In this document: one piece after another, positions 36,241 to 50,009 of the stretch
How positions within the stretch are numbered: position 1 is the first letter of the stretch
Layout of the letters: every line of letters starts with the position of its first letter
Source of the DNA: Spisula solida
Lineage: Eukaryota; Mollusca; Bivalvia; Venerida; Mactridae
NCBI GenBank assembly: GCA_947247005.1
Contig: OX365949.1
Coordinates: 20,215,130-20,279,129 of the forward strand
Direction: 5' to 3'
Length of the DNA: 64,000 nt
Notes under the pieces: generated by a model
Seen by the model: only the letters and a program-made list of their open reading frames with translations
The model's database searches: none
What the model was told of the DNA's origin: nothing
Made by a program: the position numbers and the translations under genes

Positions 36241-36332
36241 TATTCAAACATAAAAAATCTTCGCCCACCCCATTTCAGCCCCCCAGTTGGACCTCCTCTG
36301 GATACGGCCTGTTACCATTGACATGCTCAGGG

Positions 36333-36540
36333 TGGTGTTCACAAAGCATATTAAGGGAAAACTTAGAATTGTGTTAGAATCTTAAAATGTCTTTACATTT
36401 CTTACATAGTTTAGAAGCTTACGTACATAGCTACAATAAAACATGGGTTATTCTTCGTTTCTGATGAAAAATCTACAGCTAATTGTTTGCACTTCAGTCG
36501 AAATATTTAAGTTGTCCCTTAAGATGCTTTGTGAACACCA
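36333..36540. mobile_element. 208-bp MITE
   Basis: Terminal inverted repeats TGGTGTTCACAAAGCATATT (left) and TGGTGTTCACAAAGCATCTT (right, opposite strand), continuing to about 33 bases. No coding capacity. Confidence 0.75.
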
Positions 36541-37627
36541 GCTCTGAACCTACATTCGAAGGCCAGGGTAAAGTTATTATAAACGTGAAATGATATTTAG
36601 TATTACCCGTATCTTGAAAGCCGGAAAACATTAATGGAAAAACACGTCATGTAAAAGTGTAAAAATCAAAACTTATTAGACTCTACCGGGTATTCGAAAT
36701 TGAAGTTAAGGACTTTAGAACTACGGTAAACTGCTAGTGAACATGATTTGCCTGTAGCCTGTCTAGTTTACAGGTAGGATATGTAACGTGCACGCAAAAA
36801 CAGGAAGTAATGCACATTTGTTTAAAACATACACCGCTTCTGGAAAACTCATTCATCGCTCTTTTATTCTTGCCAAGAAAACTTCCTGAAAATTAATATT
36901 TTTCCCTTCCTCTGAAATCATCTGAGCAGCCATTAACACGTTGTGAATTTGCACGTGAATTCGTGTAACAACGTATATAAGGTGTTTTTGAACAATGTAC
37001 AAATAATCCATTTAATCATAATTTCGGTACTTGTAATGTTACCTTAATAATTATGTGACCCAATAGCCGAAATTCGCCAAGTAATCTAAGGAAAAACTGG
37101 TCGTTTCATCACGGTTAATGATGTGAACCTCTTTAAAACGAAACCACTGAATTGATTAACGACTTCTAAAACCTGTTACTTTGAACGTAATTAATTAGGA
37201 TACAAAGTACATGTAGGTGTATGCTAATTAAAAACAGAGTTTTACCATCAATATTAAAGATACTGCATCTTGCGAGATATTTCTTTGAAAATACATGTAC
37301 ATGTACTTTACTGGAAAGCGTGGGTTGAAGCCAGATCTGGGTGAATAATTGGTGGCAGTTCAGCGGTTGTGAGATCAAGTCTTACATTTGGCGTGGTTTT
37401 GGCAGAGGCTTTAGTTTACGATGACTTCCCAAGATCTGTGTTTGACGCGCTCGCTGATAATCATTAAACAGGAGTGAGTAGTGCTAGTAAAACAGTCCTG
37501 TATCACTTCTACGACAAACAATGGTGTTATACTAGTTCCATTTTAACGACTTTGAGGTGTCGTGGTCGGATCAAAACTGCAAAAGATTTACCAGTTTTCG
37601 AGGGCCGCTTTCAGCAATTTAGCCGTT

Positions 37628-37765
37628 CAGCCATTGGACATTGGTCAGTGGGCTACCTAAGGAAACCTGCGTTCGAGTCTCCGCGGGAGACTATTATTCT
37701 CCTGGTCGGTATGCTGCCTACATCAAGATACGGCGCCCAGGAATATCAAACATGTACATACACCG
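37628..37765 (+). repeat. tRNA-derived SINE-like segment
   Basis: CATTGGTCAGTGGGCTACCTAAGG with a box-B-like GCGTTCGAGTCTCC on the plus strand; it runs into an oppositely oriented SINE on its right. Confidence 0.35.
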
Positions 37766-37912
37766 CCCTCACAGGTACCCATTCACATCTTGGAAGAGTG
37801 GAGCATTGTGTGTTATTCATATTCAGAGAAATTTTAAAGCAGTGGCACAGATGTGGATCGAACCCGCGACATCTCTAACCCGAAGCGCGTACCCTACATC
37901 TAGGCCACCGCT
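37766..37912 (-). repeat. tRNA-derived SINE, family B
   Basis: The minus strand has box A GGTGGCCTAGATGTAGGGTA and box B GGGTTCGATCC, then a body GCCACTGCTTTAAAATTTCTCTG. The same order occurs at 49683-49910, so this is a dispersed family. Confidence 0.65.
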
Positions 37913-38229
37913 CAAATTCCTAATAGATAAGTACTCTAGATAAACACCAGACCATCGGCACCTAATTGCATTCTTATCAACAAAATCAGATAGGTACTAA
38001 CACACACAATGATACAGAAATAGTACATATTCCTATATTTCTGCTGCATTAACAGGATGATTGTTTTCATTAGGAAAGATTACTGAAAATGCAACCACTC
38101 CAGTCTACTACCCGGCGAGCTTATATATAAAATTATGATATTGTGGACGTCATATGGGCCAAATTGCCATTATGCTTTTTTCATTTTATGTGCTAGTGTT
38201 CTTGTTCAACTGTTTATTGTTGATGATCT

Positions 38230-38316
38230 AATGGAAGATTGCCATTTAATTTAATTGTCAAATGAGTTTCCTCGTAAAATAAAGACTTTATTACTATTAT
38301 ATTATTATTATTATTG
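38230..38316 (+). mobile_element. LINE-type 3' tail, family T, copy 3
   Basis: GGAAGATTGCCATTTAATTT ... AAATGAGTTTCCTCGTAAAATAAAG and an ATT-rich tail. Confidence 0.65.
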
Positions 38317-38558
38317 TCAATATCACAGTATAACATTTAGGCCGTTATAAGAGAATGATTAGAGTATTATAATTACCCAGCGTTTTCTTTTTAACAGTGG
38401 GTGCATTTTTATTTTCAAAATCTTGAGACTTTTTTCAAGCTCAACTCACCTAGAACATGACCTTGCAATTGCACCTTCACAATGCAACAGTAAACAGTTA
38501 GCTCATCTGTACTGTATCAGCATTTATTACACCACTTTTTAAATTTATCCATTTAATA

Positions 38559-39163
38559 CAGGGTGATTCATAATATCTGTCCCAGTTCATACTATTAGAA
38601 CTTTTCGTTCCTGTACAAGATACTTATGTATCATAAATCATTTGAAAGCTTATATGATAAAGTTTTTTCTTATATAAATTACAAGAATGATGTTGGCATC
38701 ATGACGTCATTAACGATGTCATAAAAAGATTAGTGATTTCCAAGACGTTGCGTTCAAAGCATAATTTAAGACCGTTTAGTTTTGAGTAGCTGTGTTTTGA
38801 AAGCAATTCTTGAACTATAACCATCACAACAATGTAAAACAGTATTCTGGTCTAGAGGAAAGGCACATAGGCTTTTTAAATGGTTTCAGCAAATTGTATT
38901 GACAGAAGATGGCTAGCTTTTAAGCCAAATCAAAAGATTATTGACATCAGCATCACACACACTTGACGTAACATTGAAAATATGATACAAAATATAATTA
39001 TGTCTGTATACTAAAATACATATGCAAGTATATAATATCTGGTATCATATAAAATTTTAAAATACTATATATAATATTATGTATTTTGGTTGTGTAAACT
39101 ATGTGTGGTTATACTTAGATATATCAGAACTGTTTCATGTGACAGATATTATGAATCACCCTG
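38559..39163. mobile_element. 605-bp non-autonomous mariner/Tc1-like element
   Basis: Ends in CAGGGTGATTCATAATATCTGTC on both sides as inverted repeats, flanked by TA (38557-38558, 39164-39165). CAGGGTG ends and a TA target are typical of mariner-type elements. The interior has no transposase frame. Confidence 0.8.
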
Positions 39164-39295
39164 TATAAACGTGTCGGTAAAACACCAGAGATTTTGTACT
39201 TTGCACCATTTGAAGTTTGAGCAATCACAGAAACTTGCAAAAAATGGAAAAAAAATGAAAAATGATATAGAGGATATTACATGAGTGTCTTTTCA

Positions 39296-39400
39296 TATTG
39301 AATTTATTAAACGAGTTGAATAAAATAATAAAATGCGAGGCTCTGCCGAGCATTTTATCGATTTTATTCAACGAGTTTAATAAATCCAATGTGGAAAATC
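39296..39400. mobile_element. Palindromic repeat with GAGGCTCTGCCGAG centre
   Basis: ATTGAATTTATTAAACGAGTTGAATAAAAT is mirrored by ATTTTATTCAACGAGTTTAATAAATCCAAT around AATGCGAGGCTCTGCCGAGCATT. A foldback MITE or one terminus of a larger repeat that continues to about 39600. Confidence 0.6.
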
Positions 39401-40514
39401 ACAAATGTAATGTTCTTTTTATCATATGTTAGCCATTTTTGGCCGAAACATAAAAATAGCTACTTATTTTCACTATAATAAACGCGCAACTTTGACGACG
39501 TCGCCTATGCTTTGAGTGATGTCACGTCAAAGCTTTATTACACTAGTGTATTATCAAAAATAAATAATGGCTTTATTATGCTGCCGCGACGTCAAACATA
39601 TGATAAATATAAATAATATTATCATTCACCTAGGAGCGGACGCTCAAGGCAAAAAGAGTCGACGCCGTTGCAAAACTCCATAAATATTGGCTTTAAACGC
39701 CGATATCTGTCGATTATCGGTACCGATCGGTTGAGGGGCGGATGTATTATGTATTGTTATTAACCCTTTTAACTGCCCAGACTATAAAATATTTGTATGA
39801 GAATAGTTCGTGGGATACAATCGCATTGCAATCCTGTCTGTGTTTTAATAGAAGCTCTACAGTAGTGATTGTTTTTTAATTATGCAAGTTCCTGTGGAGC
39901 AATGAACCTTATTTCGATTCGGATCAATTGCTTCCATTTAAAAGTTTTGAAACATCTTAATATCGATGGATTAAAGTTTTAAAACTGGTGAAAACGTCTA
40001 CTTGGTGGGTTTTCAGCATATGAACAAGATCCACGCGGAAATGGTGGGTATGAGTGATATAGGAATTAATTTATAATGTCCTAACATGATTAAATGTAAG
40101 AATTAGAGAGTAGCCTATACTAGTATTCTAAGGAATACATTCCCCACTGTATGGCGCGGCATGGACAAGGGGATCATTATCAGTATTTCCAATACTATTT
40201 GGACACGATCGCACTGTGTGGTATATTATTACATTGTACATTGATCAGTAGTCCGATAGTATGGAAAACCGAACAATATTACATATCCTGTTCAACAATT
40301 TTAAATCACCTAGAATCTTCCTTTCCAATCTTTAATGAACTCCAGAGACGAAGATGAAGTAGGGTTGTTGGAATAGTATGGTTATTGCTGATGAAACACG
40401 ATTTCATACCGCGCTCGGCAGTTTAAGTTTGAGTGCTGCCTTCCCTGGCCGATTTTTTATTATCTTTTTTATAAAATGGACATCAGTATACATAAGGATG
40501 TTCGTGAAGTTGGC

Positions 40515-40640
40515 AGGCTAGCGGCCTAGCAGCCTGGCAGCGTGAAGTTGGCAGCCTAGCAGCCTAGCAGCGTGAAGTTGGCAGCCTAGCAGCGTGAAGT
40601 TGGCAGCCTAGCAGCGTGAAGTTGGCAGCCTAGCAGCCTA
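40515..40640. repeat. 22-bp tandem repeat
   Basis: GTGAAGTTGGCAGCCTAGCAGC recurs about five times, with AGCCTAGC insertions. Confidence 0.85.
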
Positions 40641-41213
40641 TACATAAGGACTATATATGAACGGACATAATGATCGAGAAGGGGATTTTTTTGAAAACTG
40701 CAAAATATCCAAGCGGCACTTTGGTTTGCATATAGGGAAATATGGCGATCTTTTGGAGATGGCTTTGTAGTACGGGTGTGGGTTGCCAAACCAAACTAAA
40801 CTTGAAATTTGGTAGGTAGGTACATGTATAAGAATCACCCTGCTCGAAGCGCCATTGTGGAAGAATTTGTCCCGTATGATTACTTGCGTAATCACAAAGA
40901 CAAAGTATAACTCATCAAGAAGTAGAGTAGTCGAAAGATACGTCTAATTCCTGAGGAGTCTAGCTGCAAAGAGAGTGATTCTCCAGTGACACACATGGGT
41001 GGCCAGGTGACATAGCTGTCCCTGATTGGTTGTTGATGTGTGGTCACTGGAGCATTGAGGATTAACCACTAAAAACCACAACACAGCCAATGTCAGAGGA
41101 GCCTGGTCACATGACTTAGCATGTAATATTGTCAAGATCAACATCTGCATCATCGCATACTAGTTGACCTATAACCGGGTTTTCCTGGAATGCATAAGCC
41201 AGTACTGACATGG

Positions 41214-41460
41214 CCCCGATCTCCCGAAACATCTCAATCTGAGCTCAATCTCAACTCAAATTTTGTCACCTACCGTTTAAGGTTGTTTCCATGCAAAAAC
41301 GTACTCTAAATTGGTATAACAAAACAGAAACATTATTCTGAGATTATTACAGCAAAATTTTGAGAGTTCAAGATTCATATTTATCTCAAATTCGGACTTT
41401 GAAATTATCAAAATCTCAATTTGAATTGAGATTTCTGCTTGAGATGCTTCGGGAGATCAG
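41214..41460. mobile_element. ~247-bp MITE, family M, copy 1
   Basis: Left end CCCCGATCTCCCGAAACATCTCAA faces right end TTGAGATGCTTCGGGAGATCAG. GACATGG flanks both sides (41207-41213 and 41461-41467), a clear 7-bp (possibly 8-bp) target duplication. The interior consists of CTCAAATT-type words; no coding capacity. Confidence 0.75.
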
Positions 41461-42710
41461 GACATGGTCATCCAAAAACAACTGTCAACTGGAACACATG
41501 TGGGGAACATGACTGTAGCCAATATATGTGGGGTGAAGTTTTCCAGAATAACTTGGGAAACTACTGGTAACATATGTATTCGACGTGCTAATGGTCCCCA
41601 TTGAATTCCATTAGTTGTCAAACACACTAGCGTTTACTATACATTTAACAAATCTTATAAGTGTGCACGTGTATTAACCGTATAACTTTTTTATTTATTA
41701 ATATTTCTGCATGAAATTTTGTGTACGTGCTATTGAATATCACATGATTAGATTAATATAGTTTTTTCCTCAAATTAAATACAGGGGATCAATGAACCAT
41801 GAATCATCAAAACACGTAAAATGCACGAGAAATTTACGCGTAGGTAAAAATATTTTTTATTTATGGTCAATTAGAATTGTAGATATATTGTTAAATTCAA
41901 ATAACACAAATTTATGCGAGTTTTAACTGAACAAAATGGTGATTTTTAACTTTTAAAAATTCAGTTTAAATTATATGGTCAAAGGGAGGTAACTCTTCCA
42001 AAATTGCATTTTAACACAAAAAGTGAGTAGTTATAAACCTAAATTGGGCTTCATTCTCATCATTGCTTTCTTTATTTCTGTCTCGGTGATAAGTACATAC
42101 ACTTGACCACGAACTGGATCAGCAAAGAGGATACATAGCTGCATTAACAACCCGATAAACACTCGATGAACACACGGCAAAAACGTGTGACATTACCTTT
42201 TGCTGGTGTCATCATGTGTTTATTCTGTTTGTGAAAATTGTTATCATATTGTTATAAAATCAATCGAATTGTAAGTCCACATATCCAAGCTGCATCAAAC
42301 TGATGTTGACCAAATTATGGGTACAAATATACATGTACACTCATAAGATTTGTTAAGTGTACGCATGCTATAATACTAGCAATAGTCTATAATGACTAAC
42401 TCTTAGAATATAACTTGAGTAACACATTACTGACTTCTAGTATCTAATGGTGAGATTATTTAAGTACTTCATATGTGTATAGCTACAACTTGAACACGCA
42501 AACTCGAATATCAAAATCAAATCATATTATGTATAAGTCCAGCTGACCAATGAATGGATTTAATTTTGGTTGAAAAATACATTGGAATTATTGCATATGT
42601 TGGCATTAGCTTGATAACCTTCGACAAAGGTTGGACTGATTGTTCACTGTCCTGTCGCCAGGTCTTCTTCGCACAAATCGGGGGTTGCTGACAAAAGGGT
42701 TATTCCATAT

Positions 42711-42800
42711 AATAATAATAATAATAATAATAAATACTTTATTTTACGAGGAAACTCATTTGATGATATACGTATATATAATCTTCCATAAGAGACTCAA
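42711..42800 (-). mobile_element. LINE-type 3' tail, family T, copy 4
   Basis: (AAT)n followed by ACTTTATTTTACGAGGAAACTCATTTGA and ATCTTCCATAAGAG, reverse orientation. Confidence 0.6.
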
Positions 42801-44480
42801 CAATGAGTGCAAAGAAGGCACATAATGGCTTGGAACTTGTCACCAGGCAGTTCTTATCTGATCGTTCACAGGGTCGCGTACCAGAGGTAGAGAAAAATGT
42901 TTCCGAGCTTCTTTTAATTTGTCACTATCTACGAATCACATTCCATAATGAACCAGAACTTAACACAGATTACAACTGCAGACAAAGAAATGATAACGAA
43001 GCAGATAACACCTAATCTCGTGCATCAAATCTTGGACTTGTGAGAGAATAGACAGAACGTTTTCTCATCTGTACCTAGCGTACTACAGTTAAATGTAGCA
43101 AAAAACGAGGACCATCCATAGACTTGGTTTCATTGCCAGATACCTGCTAGTGTAAGTGTAAAATCTGCATATAAAACTAAAGCAATGGGAACAAATAGAG
43201 AATATATTGCACAGATTTCCATATGGCCTACATGTTGAACCATGAAGTCTAGAAAGTATACTAGTAGTTATATGTCTGCACTGATTATGTGACATACATA
43301 AGAAATTAGTTTTGGACTGTTCGTGTTTGTGTCTTTTATGCTTAACTGTTTCTGTTGAGCCCTGCCTTTCCTGTCCGGTGTGTTATTATCATGTACGTTA
43401 CATTATTTTAGATAGGTTATGAAAACAAAATCTAAACCCACTCGAAACCACATTCCTTGTGTCAGCAAACCCTACAAAGGCAATTCTTGTCATCAAGTTA
43501 GGACACCAGTTAGCACTAGTAAGATGCGGACCAATAAGACAATAACCCACCCCAACCTTTGTGAAAGTTCTTATTCTGTGGTCGATACGCGTACACATTA
43601 ATTTTGTTCTAGTATAAAGACCACGGTGAGCAGATTGCTAGGACATCTAGTTTATGTTGGCGTAAGAAAATGACAGCTTAGTTTGTGTTTTTAAAAATGT
43701 TAGTTTTATGATAAAATAATATGTGGTTCTTTTTAAATAAGTGAAAAGATTAACTGCACGTTCATCGTCGACAAGTATATCGCTTTGGCAATACGTTGTC
43801 GTGCTCTTGCAGTCGTTCAGTTTCCCTTTTTTCTTGTTCTTTTTTGTAGTTTACCTTGTGACTTGTAACAGTGGTACTAGTGGAATGTGCTTTTTCGTTT
43901 TCGTTCGTTTTATTTTGTGTCATTCGTGCTCTGCTGTCGTTTAGATGATGAGTGTTTCTTGTTCTAATCTCCGAGTTGGCATTTCACATAAATTATTAAT
44001 ATGGTGCTGGGTCAGATTTTAAAGTCACAGTATCTCTCCCAAAACGTTTTCCCGATCCTCCGGTCAATAGACTAAATACGAAGAACTATGATGTTTTTCA
44101 CAAATGATCAATAACTGACCACATAATGCCAGCTATAAATGTCGAAATAGTAAGCCAAAAATCACCTTTAGTAAAATGTATCGATGACAAAATACTAATT
44201 GCAGAGTTGCTCCCCTTAGACTTTAAATTATGCATTTATTGTTTACATTTCGTTATTTTGTTTACAAGCGAACTGGAGGCTTTATTTCGTTTTCCACCAT
44301 CTTATGGTGTTTTCCACCTTTGTGACTCAACTAAAGTTCTCAAAATGTATTATTCTGCAGATAGGTTGCCAAGTTATTGTTTGTTAAAAATAGCCATTCA
44401 AGGCATAAGTGGACTTTAGGCTTAAAAACCATCAAATTTCATTATTCATCATTTTGACCGGGGCAACAGTCATGTAGAAC
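42801..44480. other. Intron A-B, nothing recognised
   Basis: No gene recognised; several 60-97 codon frames on both strands lack any family feature. Confidence 0.45.
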
Positions 44481-44481
44481 T

Positions 44482-44729
44482 GGCCCCCGATCTCCCAAAG
44501 CATCTCAAGTAGAAATCTCAAATTGTGATTTTGCTCAAATCAGAGTCATAATTTGAGATAAATTTAAAGTTCGCGCTTTCTATATTTTACTTAAATAAAC
44601 TAAGAATATGGTTTTCAGTTTTGTGATGCGAATTTTGAGACCAATCTCCCATGGAAATTATCTAAATACACGTGACGATATTTGAGATGAAATTTTTCTC
44701 AAACTGAGACGCTCCGGGAGATTGGGGCC
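44482..44729. mobile_element. ~248-bp MITE, family M, copy 2
   Basis: Left GGCCCCCGATCTCCCAAAGC ATCTCAAG and right CTCAAACTGAGACGCTCCGGG AGATTGGGGCC form inverted repeats closely related to the element at 41214-41460. Degraded relatives occur near 57140-57260 and 59950-60030. Confidence 0.7.
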
Positions 44730-44731
44730 TG

Positions 44732-46205
44732 GTATTATTGTAAACTATTCTTTTTCTGCCTTGCTTGCTCTGCTGTTTCTGTTTGGTGCAGTCATGAATG
44801 CCTTCCCTGTCCGATTTGTTATAATTCTCATTAATTCTATGCACCCCCAAATCTAAAACTTTTATTTGATTATTCCATATTAGATAAACGAACACGTATC
44901 TGAATATATACGTCGCAATGACGAAATTATTTAAATCGTGCATACAAAAAAAATAAAAACTTCATATTTTGCTCAGAATTTACAACTTTAATCACAAACT
45001 TTTGGTTAAAGTTAACTTATATAAACATATGTTTTCAAGCTTTTGGAATGATGAAGACGGAAGTAAAAGTGTCTAAATGTATCTAAGTACATGTACTTAC
45101 CATTTATGTTACAAACTAATTTAATATCCAAACTAGAAAATATTCAGCATCATAAAACTCACAGGTATAAGATTAACACACGCCGCACATATATACACAT
45201 TTAATTAAATACCGGTACATCCGCTCTCAATTTCACGAATCCTTGCTTTTCTCTGAGGGAATAGATCTTGAATATGAAAATCCTGATCTGGTGTGAAATG
45301 CATCAGAAATGTACGGTACAGGGGGATAATGTAAACAATATTAATCAACAACTATACACACGAGCGCTCGGTGCAGTACCAGCATCAGTATAATTAGGTT
45401 TATAGATAAATAAGACTCAGACAAATTAAAGCCGTGTAATAAAACTAATTATTACATACTTATATTGTATCACTGCGCTTTATTACGTCATGTAAAGTAT
45501 AATAACCACAATCATGATCACATGAACGCTTATTAAGAAATCAACATAAAATCCGTTTAACCGCATGGAAAGTTCTAAGCTCTTGTTGCTAAGCACTAAG
45601 CAGTCAATATATACGCGATTGTTCTAACGGGTGATACGTCCGTTCACACACTCCCTTCTGAGCTAACATATTTCATCGAGCTATCATAGGAACCAGTAAA
45701 AAATATGCCGGGCATCTTGAAAAAGTGAAAGGTGATATATATGCTCGTTGATTAACAGTGAGGTGAGGGTAGCAGCAACTGAAGCTAAAACAACTGAGAA
45801 CGTTAATTTACAGAAGATAGAAGTGTGAGCCAAGAAAATAACAACATGTTGAAATATGAGATAGTGAACTCAGAACGTTGATTGGCAAAGGTGTGATATA
45901 ATGGGCTGGACTCGTACGTTCCTTCCTGATTATTTCAAAATGAATTAAGTTTAATTAGCGCCTTGGGTTTGTTTAGTGCTTTCAATTTTTACTTGCAACT
46001 GTTTTTATAGGAGCTTGGAACTCTGACGTGTAAATTGTATTTGATGATGAAAATATAAAATGATTTGAACCAAACCTTATTTTACTGTGGTGTCACATAG
46101 TAATAAATAGGTATTTTAGTTTGAAAACAAAATGACAATGCTTCAGACATATGGATACTATGATTATCCTGAATTGGTTTCTACCAAATATGTTATCCAC
46201 GTAAA
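44732..46205. other. Intron A-B, nothing recognised
   Basis: AT-rich non-coding sequence. A GTAAGT donor-like site near 45100 on the minus strand is preceded by stops in the frames needed. Confidence 0.45.
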
Positions 46206-46240
46206 ATAAAGTCGTTACTTACTTACTTACTTGCTTACTT
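46206..46240 (+). repeat. (ACTT)n tail of a retroelement
   Basis: AAAATAAAGTCGTTACTTACTTACTTACTTGC looks like a poly(A)-signal-bearing 3' end with a tetranucleotide tail. Confidence 0.4.
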
Positions 46241-46487
46241 TGGACCAACAATCATATTTTATATCCGAAATTCTTCCAGCAAGGAAGATATGCAATTACG
46301 TCGCAGTCAGTAGCGGAACCCCTAACCACCCGTTCCTAGAACTGACGCTCTCATTGTTACACCGACGGGGCCAATGTGCCATATTAATTGAAGCGCAAAG
46401 TTGCACACTCGTCGGTCGTGCAAATATTTTCGTATTATTATAAAGATAAAGTCTGTATAATCATTCGGTTTGAAGAAACCAAAAAAC

Positions 46488-46690
46488 AGAAGGGTGAATC
46501 GGTGACATAGTGGTCGCGTGAGTAACGCTCAAAATTGACTTCCGATCGAGAGGTCCCTGGTTTGAATCTCGATCGGGACACTTGGTCATTTATTAAACGC
46601 TCACCCAACTAGAGATGAACTGGTTGGCAAACAACAGTTACAGATAGGTGAAGATGAAATAGAAATAAAGTTCATGGTACCAATATCCGT
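46488..46690 (+). repeat. tRNA-derived SINE, family A, copy 1
   Basis: Box A region GGTGACATAGTGGTCGCGTG, box B GGTCCCTGGTTTGAATCTC, then a body with CACCCAACTAGAGATGAACT GGTT. A reverse copy is at 52060-52235. Confidence 0.65.
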
Positions 46691-48605
46691 ACAATGTGAA
46701 CGACGAGCTCAGTACCGACCTACACATTTACCTTGCTAAGTGAAGGCAAACATACCTCACATGCTGAGATGATGGTAAATGATCTATTGGCACTGATAGA
46801 AAGTTCATCTGATGACTCCCTGCGTGTTTATTTATATTTACATTTCTGCTGAGGCAAGATAACAGTTTCTTCACGTTCTGGAAGTACGGCATGTGTATAT
46901 ACCCGCGATAACTTATGTCAATTGTATGACAACTTTCCCCTGATAATATTTGATATATATCTGTAGATATCAGTAGTTTACAGTAAACTTTATCAAATAC
47001 TTAAATGTCACCATATTTCAACATTAATAATCTAGCCTAGTATGCATTCTATTTAATTTTATAATTTTATTAAATTATCACGAATTGCACGTAGATCTAG
47101 ATCTATAGTTTTGCACATCCATCTGCGATGAATAAATGCAGCGAAACAATACATATAACTATACACGAGTAGGAAAATAGAAGACGAACTCAAAAACAGC
47201 TTTGGATTATTTTCGTACCAATGTCTGCAGTTAGCAAATTATATGCCAATAAAATGCCTGAGTGGTACGATTGTGATCAGAGCTTTGGGAATGGCCGATG
47301 TTACAACAACATACGTGAACATGTACATGTACTAGTTTATGATTGAACCCCATTTGGCATTTTTTAATATTTTACTTGTACACATATTATTGTTATAGTG
47401 GTCCTTAATGGAAATTGGTTTGTCATTACCCGACATGAACGCTATAACCACCAGTCCATCAAGACCGGTATCTCACATAAAACAGAAAATAGGTCATCTT
47501 GCTGGTGGTGACCTCATATAGGTAAATTTTCAACTTGGGTAGCTAAACGGGGGGATTTACTGTATAAACTATATGGTTAAAGTACATAAACATGCATAAC
47601 CTAGAAATACTCCTATACCATTAACCCCATATTGAATAAACATTATCCGCAACATATAACAGTAATGCTAATTACTCGACCTTACACCCCATAACGTCCC
47701 AAAGAGCGTAACACATGGAAGTTTGTCTTTGTTATAACATGGTAATCAAAAGCAAAACAGCGTTTGAATATCGATGATTGGTTTTACAGAAAACATCATA
47801 GGCAACAGCACTACCCGGGTAATTGCACGATAGTGATCATAGACCCGGGTACGCTTGCCAATGCTTGTAAAGGTGGCAATGCATAATATTAATGTGGTTT
47901 TAGAATAACATTTGACGTCAAATCCCCAAATCTCACAAGTACTACTGAAGGACATTTATGTTATGGCTTTTTGACGAAATCATCCATTTTTATCTCTAGT
48001 TGAAGTAGGTTAGACCCATAGGGAAACAATTGTATGACATCGCCATTGACAGACAAGCATGAAGGCGTGTTTGCTGTTTATGGAGATCCAGATACGCTCA
48101 TAAAAAGACCTCCCTTCACTGAGAGTTACAATGGCGAGTGACATGTGCACCACCAACAAATCCAAACCTCTCAAGTACTACTAACTGGCACTTGGATGTT
48201 CTATCCGCACAGCAGCCAATTTTCTCCCCAAGAGATAAGGGTCTTGACCTTTTTGGAGAAGTGAACTTAATCTCAACTACTTCCTGACTAATTTTGTAGC
48301 CCCAATCGTGAAAGATCGGTCAATTCCGTTTGTCTCCGGTAAATAATCTATTGCAATGCATAAAGCCCGAGGTGGTCAGAATGATTGTAGCCCATCATGT
48401 CACTAAATGGAAATATTATGAAATTATCTCCCTTTGTAGGGCTAGAAACTTAAAAGCAAAATATGAGTTCTAGGTAAAGCATACCATCACACAGATGAAT
48501 AATAGTCATTGTAGTCGGGTTTAAAAGCTCATTAGAGCGTGTGTTCAAATGTTTGTTAACCGAATTTGTAAAATAAAATTTCCTAGACTTGACTTATCAT
48601 ATAAG
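46691..48605. other. Intron A-B, nothing recognised
   Basis: No gene or definite repeat recognised. Confidence 0.45.
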
Positions 48606-49190
48606 TAGTCCATGTCCCAGGCCTTGAAAATTAAAGGTTCATTACCAAAGAGGTGAACAGACCCAACAATGATTTTCGGTTAGCTTGATATCTCAGCAGT
48701 CTGAAAACGGTTGATGGACTTGCGGGTCACTTTGCCAAATGACCTTTTGGCGGCCATCTTTAAAGATGGCCGCCATTATTTTAAGCAATCATAAGCTTTG
48801 GGAAAACTTGAATTATTCCTCACTCAATAGGGCTATCGGCTTGCAATATGTCTTAAAATGTTCGTATTTCAACCCCACATCTGCTGATATATAAATCATA
48901 ATATTATAATAAAGTTATTACTTCGAAATTTATGGTATTCTAAGAAAAATTTGATATTTTTCACTTTTTTCATTATTTTTTCTCTTGCAACTCCGATTGG
49001 GATTTGTATTTAGCCATTTTTTGTTTGTTATATTTAGAGGGTAATTCTAGGCATCCATAATATACATTACATTGATAGATTTTCACTTTGAAGTCAAAAA
49101 TTGGTCAGGAATATATGACAACTGATATCTAATTAAATGGATATTTTTAAGACGCATGCAAATATCTTTTCCAATAATCTCAGGAACAAC
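48606..49190 (+). repeat. Dispersed repeat R, copy 1
   Basis: Shares most of its length with the inverted copy at 52868-53430, including GGTGAACAGACCCAACAATG, the GGCTATCGGCTTGCAATATG block and ACATTGATAGATTTTCACTT. It contains the perfect palindrome GGCGGCCATCTTTAAAGATG GCCGCC. No coding frame. Confidence 0.75.
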
Positions 49191-49682
49191 CATTAATTTT
49201 GGTTTATTATTTCAAAGTTGCTTTGCTTGTTCATATGCACATATCTATACATGTGTAGGTATCTGAAAATCGAATCCTTTGCCTAATAGGATGTGGGTAT
49301 GATACCGGACCCCAGCTTGAAGTCTTGCAGGCGAGGGTCCGGCTATTAGTACAGGATCATACACGCCATGGGCCGAGTGTTTCAGTATAACTTAATATTT
49401 GATTCTTTCTTTCCTAAATAGTGAATCATTAGCGAATTGCATTCTTATTCAACACGAATGTATGCCAAATTTTAGGTTCCTAAGTTATATGTTGTCTTCT
49501 GAAAAGTACGTTTTGGTGACGTTTTAGAGAAGTCATAATGAAATATAGTATTATCTCAAGCGAAGGGTTCTGTATCTGGCATCATCAGACTAATTACCTT
49601 CTTGGTCTATATGATTACCATCACTGACAGTCATGTTTAACTTAAAAGATTAAAAACTGCTGCGTGAATTATAACGATTTCT

Positions 49683-49910
49683 GTGGGGAGCCTAGATGTA
49701 GGGTACATGCTTCGAGATCGAGAGGTCCCCGGTTCAATCCTCACCTGGACCACTGCTTAATTTCTCTGAGCAAGAATAATCCACCTTCCCCACTTACCCA
49801 AATGTATAAATGGATACCTGAGGGGGTCAAAAGCCTGTCAGCAGCCAACACCGCCGAGCGAGTGTAACAACTGACGTGAGACTCAATGAGTAAATGTACA
49901 GTCGGTCGAA
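49683..49910 (+). repeat. tRNA-derived SINE, family B, copy 2
   Basis: GTGGGGAGCCTAGATGTAGGG, box B CCCCGGTTCAATCCTC, then ACCACTGCTTAATTTCTCTGAG. Same layout as 37912-37766. Confidence 0.65.
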
Positions 49911-50009
49911 TGGTCGAATGTCTGAAAATTGACTTTAACAGGGTGCTTTTTACATACAATATAATTTTAATGTCGAAGATGCAAGTCATTTGTTCCTACA
50001 TTCATGGCC

